From the NCBI GenBank assembly GCA_013824685.1, contig PNOG01000016.1, positions 1 to 32,616 on the forward strand: DNA of 32,616 bases, read 5' to 3'. The DNA comes from Coprothermobacter sp. GTDB lineage: Bacteria; Caldisericota; Caldisericia; Cryosericales; Cryosericaceae. The translations under genes and the position numbers were made by a program. The stretch's first letter is position 1, and every line of letters starts with the position of its first letter. This document shows, piece after piece, positions 1 to 9,920 of the stretch. Under the pieces are notes generated by a model. It worked only from the letters and a program-made list of their open reading frames with translations. It had not been told where the DNA came from and ran no database searches.

Positions 1-1
1 A

Positions 2-109
2 ACCGTCAAGCAGATGCTCGAGGAGGGCAGCGTCCAGGGGTTCCTGGGCAAGCCGTACGACCTGAACCAGCTGCTGGGAAAGGTGCAAGAGCTTCTCCGT
101 AGAAGTTGA
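2..109 (+). CDS. C-terminal end of a response-regulator receiver domain (partial)
   Basis: The reading frame is open from the window edge and stops with TGA at 107-109, giving 35 residues. It contains FLGKPYDLNQLLGKVQELL, the last strand and helix of a CheY-like receiver domain, with the conserved Lys-Pro dipeptide that contacts the phosphorylated aspartate. Nothing follows the receiver fold, so the protein ends there. The three complete hybrid histidine kinases further right end the same way ([34 protein letters not shown]), so this is most likely the end of another hybrid kinase. A stand-alone receiver protein is also possible because the N-terminal part is outside the window. Confidence 0.8.
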   Translation, partial: TVKQMLEEGSVQGFLGKPYDLNQLLGKVQELLRRS

Positions 110-140
110 GCGCGTTGCTTGTAACAGGGGACAGCCGTAG

Positions 141-162
141 TTGTTGTAACATGCTGCAACAA
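141..162 (+). terminator. Weak stem-loop after the receiver gene, possible terminator
   Basis: TTGTTG at 141-146 pairs with CAACAA at 157-162 around a 10-base loop. It lies about 30 bases after the stop codon of the receiver gene. The stem is AT-rich and no T-tract follows, so it would be a weak terminator. The position is the main argument. Confidence 0.3.
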
Positions 163-172
163 AGGCAGGGCT

Positions 173-200
173 GGATTCCCGCCTGCGCGGGAATGACGGA
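173..200. repeat. REP-like palindromic repeat, isolated copy
   Basis: The core at 176-193 reads TTCCCGCCTGCGCGGGAA, a 7-bp stem with a 4-base loop, followed by TGACGGA. The same element, in either orientation, recurs in the cluster at 7901-8050. This CCCGC..GCGGG type resembles the short extragenic palindromes scattered through many bacterial genomes. It sits in non-coding DNA between the receiver gene and the DUF4209 unit. Confidence 0.7.
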
Positions 201-229
201 GGGGCGCGGGAATCATGGATTACCTATGT

Positions 230-475
230 GTACTTCGACCGCCGAACGTGCCACGCCCGTCGTATGCACCAGCTGACCTCAAAGGAAAAGTGAAGAATGC
301 GGTATACGGTTGGTTCGAGAAAGGTGTAGCACAGGTGGCAGCAGAACACTGAGAACCCGGTCGGCAAGGACTGGGCCTCAGATGAGCCAACAGGACAGCA
401 CAAGGAAGACACAGACCATCTTCCTCTCTTCTCCTCCTCCCTCCACATCGCCCGGCTACCCTGCCGGGCGATCTC
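230..475 (+). ncRNA. Possible structured non-coding RNA or leader with three stem-loops
   Basis: This stretch has no convincing reading frame but has three consecutive hairpins. First, at 349-381, CTGAG pairs with CTCAG and CCCGGTC with GACTGGG (one G-U pair) around a GGCAAG loop. Second, at 403-425, AGGAAGA pairs with TCTTCCT around a 9-base loop. Third, at 447-472, ATCGCCCGGC pairs with GCCGGGCGAT, a perfect 10-bp stem with a 6-base loop, followed by the pyrimidine-rich CTCCTTTCC, which could end a transcript. I could not match it to RNase P, SRP, tmRNA, T-box, TPP or cobalamin consensus elements. It may be a small RNA, a leader, or non-functional spacer. The strand is chosen from the position of the third hairpin. 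Confidence 0.35.
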
Positions 476-494
476 CTTTCCAAGTCGAGACCAC

Positions 495-506
495 CTCACA
501 TGTGAG
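495..506. promoter_or_regulatory. Perfect 12-bp palindrome, candidate operator
   Basis: CTCACATGTGAG is perfectly self-complementary and lies about 34 bases upstream of the possible -10 hexamer at 540-545. The position suits a dimeric regulator of the 681-3874 unit. The regulator is unknown and a chance palindrome cannot be excluded. Confidence 0.35.
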
Positions 507-539
507 AGACCGGTTCCTGTTGTCGCGCCGCAAATCCAT

Positions 540-545
540 TATACT
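540..545 (+). promoter_or_regulatory. Possible -10 element for the 681-3874 unit
   Basis: TATACT matches the sigma-70 -10 consensus at five of six positions. No good -35 hexamer lies 16-18 bases upstream, so the promoter would be weak or activator-dependent. If used, it gives a leader of about 130 bases, which includes a small stem at 569-586 (GAGTCC with GGGCTC). Confidence 0.3.
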
Positions 546-680
546 ACAAGAGGTGCACGGGCGTCTGCGAGTCCTGAAAGGGGCTCCTGAGCTGCCGAGT
601 GCACGGGCGATCGCACCCCCAAGTCGTGCGTGTGGCCGTCCGCTGCCGTGGGACAGCGTTTTGGCCGCAAGGAGGATTGT

Positions 681-3874
<3,194 letters not shown>

Positions 3875-3898
3875 TCATCCCTGCAACACGCAGTCATC

Positions 3899-3924
3899 AG
3901 CCCCGGGACCACGGTCCCGGGGCT
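3899..3924 (+). terminator. Intrinsic terminator after the DUF4209 gene
   Basis: AGCCCCGGGAC pairs with GTCCCGGGGCT in an 11-bp GC-rich stem with a 4-base loop, followed by TTGTCATTT. It lies 25 bases after the stop codon and before the next promoter, closing the 681-3874 transcription unit. Confidence 0.8.
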
Positions 3925-3975
3925 TTGTCATTTGCTCTCCCGGCGCTCCGCGCGGACCGCCTGTCGACCCGTTTT

Positions 3976-4003
3976 TTGACACACGCACATCTGGGGTTAG
4001 ACT
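3976..4003 (+). promoter_or_regulatory. Sigma-70-type promoter for the 7TM hybrid kinase
   Basis: A perfect -35 TTGACA at 3976-3981 and a -10 TAGACT at 3998-4003 (four of six) are separated by 16 bases. Transcription would start near 4010, leaving a leader of about 80 bases before the ATG at 4094. It lies just after the upstream terminator. Confidence 0.55.
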
Positions 4004-4093
4004 GCTCACACAAGCGGCCTTGCGGAAAATCAGGGCCAGGACTCATCCCAGTGGAGCGATTGCGCACATGAAATGGATGGACGAAGGTTGAAC

Positions 4094-6265
4094 ATGCAGG
4101 CGACACCGTACACACTGCCATTGCTAGTAGCAGCTGCTATCTCAGCCGTCGTCGCAGTCCTTGCCTGGCGACGCAGGCCTTCTCCGGGTGCCCGGGCCTT
4201 CTCGGCGACCATGGTGCTGGTGGTCCTGAACATCCTCGTCTCGCTGTTTCTCCTCGGCAGTACAACGCCGAATTCTTTCCTGTTCTGGGTGAAGACGTCG
4301 TTTGTCGGTGGAGCCCTGGGCGTCGCATGGCTGGTCTTCACCCTCAGATATGATGGGAGACCACTGCGCGATGTCACTCGCATTGCAGCGTTAGTAGGAG
4401 TAGAACCGACAGTAGTGTTCGTCCTGGCCTGGTTCAACGACCTGCACCACCTGCTGTGGACTCAGGCTGTCGCCGCGCCCATCACGGCCCCCGGTGCCCT
4501 CCTGCACGTTGACACACGCTTTGGCCCCCTGTTCTGGGTTTGGACCGCATACCAGTACGCACTTCTGCTGTCGGGTGTCGTGATCCTGCTGCGCGGCCTG
4601 TTCAGGGTACCTTCTGCCTACCGTGGACAGACAGTCGCCGTTCTAGTCGCGATGACCGTACCGTGGACTGCCAACATCATGTTCCTGATTGGCCGGACTC
4701 CCGTCACCGGCGTCGACCTCACTCCCTTCGCCTTCGCCTTGAGCGGCATAACCCTCTTCTTCGCCCTGTATCGCTTCCGCTTCCTCGACCTCGTCCCCAT
4801 CCCCCGATCGCTCGTCCTGGAGGCCAGTCCAAACGGAGTGCTCGTCCTTGACGGCCGGGGTCGGATTGTCGACATCAACCCCGCTGCCGAGGCAATCCTG
4901 GGGTGCTCTGCCCACGACGTCCTGGGCGCCCAGGGGACGCAGATCCTGCCTGCCCTTTCATCCGCAGTTTCGGGCGCTGATGTCGAGCTCGCCTTCGTCC
5001 GTGATGGGGTGGAGCGCTCCTACGACCTCCATGTCGCTCCGCTGCGCAAGCGCATGGGAAAGCTCGCTCTCCTGATGGACGTCACCGACCGCAAGAACAT
5101 GACCACGCGCCTGCTCCAGGCACAGAAAATGGACGCCCTCGGCCTCATGGCAGGTGGCATCGCCCATGACTTCAACAACCTGCTCACGGGCATCCTTGGT
5201 AACCTCAGCATCCTGCGCGAACAGGCGGCTCAACAGGACTCCATGGCAGAGCCGCTGGCTCAGGCGGAGCGGGCTGCCCGGCGGGCTGCCGGCCTCACAC
5301 ACAACCTGCTGACGTTCAGCCGCAATGGGAGTCCTGCGCCGACGTCCGTCAATCTCAGCCAGTCTGTCGACCTCACGCTGCAGTCGATCGCGGAGCTGGT
5401 ACCTCCCTCCGTGACGATCTCCCGGGATTACGCTCCGGACCTCTGGAACGTGCTCATCGACCAGGTTCAGCTTGGGCAACTCGTCATTAACCTCGTCGTG
5501 AACGCCCGGGACGCCATGAACGGCGCAGGAACGCTGACCATCCGGACCAGCAACGTCGACCTCGACGAGCGGTTTGCCCAGGAACATCCCGAGACCCGGT
5601 CGGGAGAGCACGTTCTCCTAGAAGTGACCGACACCGGCGGCGGCATGACCGACGCGGTGCGGCAGCACCTGTTCGAACCATTCTTCACGACCAAGCCCGT
5701 GGGACATGGAACCGGTCTGGGCCTCGCTGTCGTCTACGGGGCAGTCCAGCAAGCTGGCGGCTGGATCATCGTGGACACGGTGGCAGGAGAAGGGACCACG
5801 TTCTCCACATACCTGCCACGGTGCAGGGAGTCGGCGAAGGCTCCGACGGCGCAGGAACCATGTACGCAAAAAACACAGGGGCACAAGACCGTGCTGGTCG
5901 TGGACGACGAGGAGATGATCCTGCAGCTCACCCGGCACATGCTGGAAAGGTCGGGCTACACAGTGATGACAGCTTCAGACGGTCCGTCCGCAGTCGCCAT
6001 CATCCAAGGCGATCCTACCGCCGCGGACATCGTGGTGTTGGACATGACCATGCCAGGCATGACGGGGGACCAGGTGCTGAGGAAACTGAGACGGCTGGGG
6101 TATACGGCCCCTATCCTCATCTCGTCGGGGTATTCGCTGGGCGGCGGCATCCAGGAGCTGGTTGAGACCCCTGGAGGAGCCGACGGGTTCCTGCCCAAGC
6201 CGTACAGCATCCAGGAGCTCTTGGAGGCGGTCAGCGCGGCACTGGACCGCATCCGGACGAGCTGA
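4094..6265 (+). CDS. Hybrid sensor histidine kinase with 7TM input domain (7TM-PAS-HisKA-HATPase-REC)
   Basis: This encodes 723 residues from the ATG at 4094, chosen because GAAGG at 4083-4087 precedes it; an in-frame ATG at 4073 is the alternative. Seven hydrophobic segments fill about residues 5-235, like the histidine kinase N-terminal 7TM module. A PAS domain follows (about 240-330, [22 protein letters not shown]). The H-box [18 protein letters not shown] has the phospho-acceptor His358. The ATPase domain shows the N-box ([10 protein letters not shown]), G1 (DTGGGM) and [11 protein letters not shown]. The receiver (about 597-715) has VVDDEE, the phospho-acceptor Asp650 (VLDMTMPGM) and KPYS. 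No DNA-binding output is attached, so signal must pass to a separate Hpt or regulator not seen here. The ligand is unknown. The next gene is 59 bases downstream on the same strand. Confidence 0.93.
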   Translation: MQATPYTLPLLVAAAISAVVAVLAWRRRPSPGARAFSATMVLVVLNILVSLFLLGSTTPNSFLFWVKTSFVGGALGVAWLVFTLRYDGRPLRDVTRIAALVGVEPTVVFVLAWFNDLHHLLWTQAVAAPITAPGALLHVDTRFGPLFWVWTAYQYALLLSGVVILLRGLFRVPSAYRGQTVAVLVAMTVPWTANIMFLIGRTPVTGVDLTPFAFALSGITLFFALYRFRFLDLVPIPRSLVLEASPNGVLVLDGRGRIVDINPAAEAILGCSAHDVLGAQGTQILPALSSAVSGADVELAFVRDGVERSYDLHVAPLRKRMGKLALLMDVTDRKNMTTRLLQAQKMDALGLMAGGIAHDFNNLLTGILGNLSILREQAAQQDSMAEPLAQAERAARRAAGLTHNLLTFSRNGSPAPTSVNLSQSVDLTLQSIAELVPPSVTISRDYAPDLWNVLIDQVQLGQLVINLVVNARDAMNGAGTLTIRTSNVDLDERFAQEHPETRSGEHVLLEVTDTGGGMTDAVRQHLFEPFFTTKPVGHGTGLGLAVVYGAVQQAGGWIIVDTVAGEGTTFSTYLPRCRESAKAPTAQEPCTQKTQGHKTVLVVDDEEMILQLTRHMLERSGYTVMTASDGPSAVAIIQGDPTAADIVVLDMTMPGMTGDQVLRKLRRLGYTAPILISSGYSLGGGIQELVETPGGADGFLPKPYSIQELLEAVSAALDRIRTS

Positions 6266-6280
6266 GAACGCCCCTGTTGA

Positions 6281-6301
6281 ATGGCAGCCCGTCCTTGCCA
6301 T
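6281..6301 (+). other. Small stem-loop between the kinase and polyferredoxin genes
   Basis: ATGGCA at 6281-6286 pairs with TGCCAT at 6296-6301 around a 9-base loop. It lies in the 59-base gap before the SD of the next gene. It could tune read-through or mRNA stability between the two genes, but the stem is short and there is no T-tract. Confidence 0.25.
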
Positions 6302-6324
6302 ACTGCTCGCAGGAGGTGGACTCG

Positions 6325-7116
6325 ATGAGTACACCAGTATCCCATATGCACAGATGTCAGAGTGTTCGCAGTGCCCTTCTGCTCGGCTCGTTCCTGCTGT
6401 TTCCTGTGACCTTCTATTACCTGTCCCCCTATCTCATCATCATGGGTGCCGGCGAACGTACAGCATCGGGCAGCATGGTGGTCTTCGGCGTGATGACCCT
6501 GACCGCGCTGGTGCTTGGTCGCCTGTTCTGCGGCTGGGTGTGTCCCGCCGGGGGACTAGGCGAGGCACTGTTTGCCGTGCAGAACAGGAAAGTGAACAAC
6601 AGGTCCAACTGGACACGGTGGCTGGTCTGGGTCCCGTGGATGGCCGCGATTGTTCTCATAACCCTGCAAGCGGGTGGCATCAGGCGCGTCGACGTCCTGT
6701 ACCAGACCGACCATGGGATCTCATTGACGACTGCCGGCGGCATGGGACCCTACATCATCTTCTACGCAGTCCTCGCGCTGGTCTTCGTCCTGTCGATCAC
6801 GGCGGGCAAGCGTGGGTTCTGCCACTCTGCCTGCTGGATGGCCCCGTTCATAATGATTAGCAGAGGAGTTCGCAACGTGCTCCGCCTTCCTGCAGTCCAG
6901 CTGCGCGCCGAGACGCCTGCGTGTGTCGGCTGTCGTGCCTGCACGATCGCATGCCCGATGAGCCTAGAGGTCCATGCGATGGTCTTGGGCGGCCGAATGG
7001 AAAACAGCGAATGCATCCTGTGCGGCACTTGTGTCGACGTCTGCCCCCACAACGTCATTCACTACGACTTCGGCAGACCTCGCCCCGCGAACCCCGTCCA
7101 GCCGGGGAAACCGTAA
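6325..7116 (+). CDS. Membrane-bound polyferredoxin, NapH/NosR-like 4Fe-4S protein
   Basis: This encodes 263 residues. The ATG at 6325 follows AGGAGGTGG at 6311-6319; the in-frame ATG at 6277 lacks a site. The N-terminal part has about four membrane segments and the motif GRLFCGWVCPAGGLGE, typical of the NapH/NosR/CcoG family, with another cysteine pair in RGFCHSACW. Two classic [4Fe-4S] motifs follow: Cys200-x2-Cys203-x2-Cys206-x3-Cys210 and Cys230-x2-Cys233-x2-Cys236-x3-Cys240. Such proteins pass electrons between a membrane pool or flavoprotein and a partner enzyme. No nap, nos, rnf or cytochrome gene is nearby, so the partner is unknown. The position right after the 7TM kinase suggests co-transcription and control by the same signal, which is inference. 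Confidence 0.88.
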   Translation: MSTPVSHMHRCQSVRSALLLGSFLLFPVTFYYLSPYLIIMGAGERTASGSMVVFGVMTLTALVLGRLFCGWVCPAGGLGEALFAVQNRKVNNRSNWTRWLVWVPWMAAIVLITLQAGGIRRVDVLYQTDHGISLTTAGGMGPYIIFYAVLALVFVLSITAGKRGFCHSACWMAPFIMISRGVRNVLRLPAVQLRAETPACVGCRACTIACPMSLEVHAMVLGGRMENSECILCGTCVDVCPHNVIHYDFGRPRPANPVQPGKP

Positions 7117-7166
7117 TCGCCATTCAGCACGTCGCAATGACGGCGTGACGGGCGTCGTGCGTTCCT

Positions 7167-7772
7167 CTACGACGTAACGATCGACCAGGCAGCGTAGAGC
7201 AGCAGGCCCACCAGGACGAGGGAGTAGGCGAACCTGACTCTCGGGTTGGCGATGAAACGCTGGATACCGGCACCCAGCAGCGCCCACAGCGAGGTAGAAC
7301 AGAAACTCAGGGCAGCGAGCGACACCGCAGAGATGACGACTGTCAGCCAGCTCTTTGTCAGCGGAGCCAGCAACGTGGCGTACATTGTCAGCCCGAACAG
7401 GATGACCTTGGGGTTGACGAGCTGCAGTAACAGCCCATCGCGGTACCGGGTGCCGCTCGCCGCGGGGGACGCATGTTTCTTGTCCTGTGGCCGCACGACG
7501 GTCCAGGCGATCCATAGCAGATACGCGACGCCCGCGATCTTCAGCACAATCGCGATTCTGCCATAGGCCGAGACGAGGAGCTCCGTCAGCAGTCCCGTTG
7601 CCACCATGATGCAGAAGAACCCAGTAACGACACCCCCGATGAAGCGCAGCGTGCGGGGATACCCTACGCGCATCCCCAGCGATGAAGAGGTTATGTTGTT
7701 GGGTCCAGGTGTAAAGATGGAAACCAGCGCGTAGCCGAGCACCGGCAGCAACTCGATCCCCATCACACGCAT
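7167..7772 (-). CDS. LysE/RhtB-family amino-acid exporter
   Basis: This encodes 201 residues. I chose the ATG at 7772 (MRVMGIELL) because GCGGAG lies just upstream; an ATG at 7814 would add 14 non-hydrophobic residues, and one at 7763 is also possible. The family signature is clear: FTPGPNNITSSSLGMRVG near the N-terminus, followed by helices matching the usual six-segment fold, a GGVVTGFF stretch, and QLVNPKVILFG in the middle. Members export amino acids or related small molecules driven by the proton gradient. The substrate cannot be read from the sequence. The gene converges on the polyferredoxin gene and lies downstream of the ABC operon on the same strand, separated by 315 bases of repeat-rich DNA. 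Confidence 0.88.
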   Translation of the reverse strand: MRVMGIELLPVLGYALVSIFTPGPNNITSSSLGMRVGYPRTLRFIGGVVTGFFCIMVATGLLTELLVSAYGRIAIVLKIAGVAYLLWIAWTVVRPQDKKHASPAASGTRYRDGLLLQLVNPKVILFGLTMYATLLAPLTKSWLTVVISAVSLAALSFCSTSLWALLGAGIQRFIANPRVRFAYSLVLVGLLLYAAWSIVTS

Positions 7773-7900
7773 GGCATCTCCGCAAGCCCGATTAGACGTA
7801 CTACCATAATCCATGTCGCCACATCGTTCTCCCTTGTCATCGCTCCCCCTCTGGCGACAGTGTAGCAGGAAAGCAGGTCTGTCCTTATATTGCCAGAGAT

Positions 7901-8050
7901 GTGGTTTCCCACCTCCGCGGGAACGACGGATGAGGAGAGACTGTCATTGACTCGTCATGCCCGCGCAGGCAGCTACTCTGTCACTCCCGCGCAGGCGGGA
8001 GTCCATACGTATTCAGAGACATGGGTTCCCGCCTCCGCGGGAACGATGGA
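7901..8050. repeat. Cluster of REP-like palindromes in both orientations
   Basis: Three cores are clear. At 7906-7923 is TTCCCACCTCCGCGGGAA, with one stem mismatch. At 7984-8001 is CTCCCGCGCAGGCGGGAG, an inverted copy. At 8026-8043 is TTCCCGCCTCCGCGGGAA. A degenerate piece lies at 7955-7970. The first and third copies share flanking sequence (AGAGA before, GGA then AGGAG after), so they are direct repeats of about 36 bases. The second and third form an inverted pair, 7986-8006 with 8021-8041, that could fold into one long hairpin. The outer pair of the stem changes from T-A to C-G between copies, so pairing is kept. This fills most of the 7773-8087 gap between the exporter and ABC genes; I see no gene there. 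Confidence 0.75.
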
Positions 8051-8087
8051 CAAGGAGGGGCTTCCGGACGGCCAGGCACGTTGCGGC

Positions 8088-9920
8088 TTACGAGACGGCA
8101 GCCGGAGTTGCGATCCCCTTGAACTGGGACATGTACAGGTTGTAGTAGAATCCGTGCTGTGCCAGAAGTGACGCGTGCGTTCCCTGCTCGATGATGCGTC
8201 CGCCATCGATGACCAGGACCTGGTCGGCAGTGCGGATAGTGCTCAGGCGGTGTGCGATGACGAAGCTGGTGCGCCCCTTCATGAGGTTCAGTAGCGCCTG
8301 CTGGATATGGATCTCGGTACGGGTGTCGACGGATGACGTGGCCTCGTCGAGGACGAGGATGCGTGGATCGGCGAGGATAGCACGCGCAATGGTCAGCAAC
8401 TGGCGCTGTCCCTGACTGAGGTCACTGCCCCTCTCGGCGAGGATGGTGTCGTATCCCTGCGGAAGTCGCCGAATGAACTGGTCGGCGTTGGCCAGCGTGG
8501 CTGCCGCCACGATGTCCTCGTCCGTCGCGTCGAGGCGTCCATAGCGGAGGTTCTCCTTCACGCTCGCAGAGAACAGGAACCCGTCCTGAAGCACGATGCC
8601 CAGCTGGCGGCGCAGGCTGTCCACCTGCACGTCGCGGATGTCCGTGCCATCGATCGTGATCGCCCCACCCTGGATGTCGTAGAACCGAGAGAGGATGCTG
8701 ACCATTGTCGTCTTCCCTGCCCCAGTAGGGCCGACCAAAGCCACCATCTGGCCTGGCAGCGCATGCAGGCTGACGTCGCGCAGGACCGGGACGTCCTTGA
8801 GGTAGCCGAAATCCGCGTGGTCGAACACGACGTCGCCCTGGATCTCGCTGAGCGGGGCTGCTTCCGGCTTGTCGCGCAATTCCGGCCGATGATCAATGAC
8901 CTCGAACACGCGTTCAGCTCCCGCCAGAGCCGCCTGGATCGTATTGAGCAGGTTGGCGACCTGCAGAAGAGGCTGCGACAGCCGCTGTGTATAGGTGATG
9001 AAGGCCGAGACGACACCGATCGACACGGCACCCTTGATGGCAAGCATCCCGCCAACCCCCGCGACGACGGCGATGTCCGCGTGGTCCAGTACCATAAGCA
9101 GCGGCATGACGAGCATAGCGATAAACTGCGCCTTGCGCCCTGCGGCAAACGCCGCCTGGTTGCTCCGATCGAACACCCCTAGAGCTGTGGCCTCCTGGCC
9201 AAACGCCTGGACGACGCGCTGGCCGCCGACTGTTTCGTCCATCACACCGTTTAGTGCGCCCACCGTGCGCTGCTGCTCAAGGAAGAGAGCGCGCGTCCGT
9301 CCCATGATCCCGCCCGTCAGAAGGAACATGAAAGGCATCATGGCAAACGCAGCCAGCGCAAGCCACCCGTTGAGAGCCAACATGATACCGATGATGGCCG
9401 CCACACTCAGGACATTGCTGACCAGTGAGGTCAGGTCCTGCGACAGCGACTGGCTGATGGCGTCCATATCGTTCGTGAGGCGGCTCATGAGGTCTCCCTG
9501 CGAATGCCGGTCGAAGTAACTCATTGAAAGCGTCTGCAGGTGCTCGAACAAGTTCCGCCGCATGTCACGCACAGCGCTCTGTGAGATGTCTGCCATGATC
9601 CATGCCTGCAGCGAACCGGCTAGCCACGTGCCAATGCCGGCAGCGGTCATCAGGCCGGCGATGCGCACCAGCCCCTGGGCACTGCGCGTCGTGATGATGG
9701 TATCGATCGCCCGTCCGATGAGGAGCGGGCTCACCAGGGACAGCCCTGCTCCGATCACCAGCAGGAAGGTGACCAGCACAAGCTTTCCACGATAGGGCCT
9801 CAGGTAGGCGATCAGTCGACGTGCGGCTCCACGTGCGTCCTTCGCCCTGGCCGTCGCCATGGCTCCGCCCATCGGGCCGCCGCCGCGCGCAACCTGTCCA
9901 CGCGTGTTCTGATCAGCCAT
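8088..9920 (-). CDS. ABC exporter half-transporter with intact catalytic site (TM288/LmrD-like)
   Basis: This encodes 610 residues: an N-terminal six-helix membrane domain (about 45-340) fused to an ATPase domain. The ATPase has Walker A GPTGAGKT (397-404), the signature LSQGQ (501-505), Walker B ILVLDE with catalytic Glu526, and the switch His557 (IAHRLST). The start overlaps the previous gene by 8 bases and has GGAGGAACCACAA before the ATG, so the two are translationally coupled. It pairs with the next gene, whose own site lacks the catalytic Glu and switch His, as in the heterodimeric exporters TM287/288, LmrCD and BmrCD. In these the consensus half contributes Glu and His. The likely role is export of drugs or lipophilic compounds from the inner membrane; the substrate is unknown. 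The first 30 residues are Gly/Ala/Arg-rich and probably cytoplasmic. Confidence 0.92.
   Translation of the reverse strand: MADQNTRGQVARGGGPMGGAMATARAKDARGAARRLIAYLRPYRGKLVLVTFLLVIGAGLSLVSPLLIGRAIDTIITTRSAQGLVRIAGLMTAAGIGTWLAGSLQAWIMADISQSAVRDMRRNLFEHLQTLSMSYFDRHSQGDLMSRLTNDMDAISQSLSQDLTSLVSNVLSVAAIIGIMLALNGWLALAAFAMMPFMFLLTGGIMGRTRALFLEQQRTVGALNGVMDETVGGQRVVQAFGQEATALGVFDRSNQAAFAAGRKAQFIAMLVMPLLMVLDHADIAVVAGVGGMLAIKGAVSIGVVSAFITYTQRLSQPLLQVANLLNTIQAALAGAERVFEVIDHRPELRDKPEAAPLSEIQGDVVFDHADFGYLKDVPVLRDVSLHALPGQMVALVGPTGAGKTTMVSILSRFYDIQGGAITIDGTDIRDVQVDSLRRQLGIVLQDGFLFSASVKENLRYGRLDATDEDIVAAATLANADQFIRRLPQGYDTILAERGSDLSQGQRQLLTIARAILADPRILVLDEATSSVDTRTEIHIQQALLNLMKGRTSFVIAHRLSTIRTADQVLVIDGGRIIEQGTHASLLAQHGFYYNLYMSQFKGIATPAAVS

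Noticed and set aside
309-330. tRNA-like GGTTCGAGA T-loop
   Set aside because: The flanking bases cannot form a T-arm or acceptor stem, and no anticodon arm fits upstream.
320-400. T-box or TPP riboswitch, from GGTGGCAGC and CTGAGAACCC segments
   Set aside because: The T-box consensus continues with CGCG and an aminoacyl-tRNA or amino-acid gene downstream, both missing. The TPP core after CTGAGA..ACCC (CCTGATC, then CCAGCG) is absent.
7901-8050. CRISPR-like array from regularly repeated GC-rich units
   Set aside because: Units are palindromic, few, in both orientations and unevenly spaced, with no cas genes; REP-like elements explain them.
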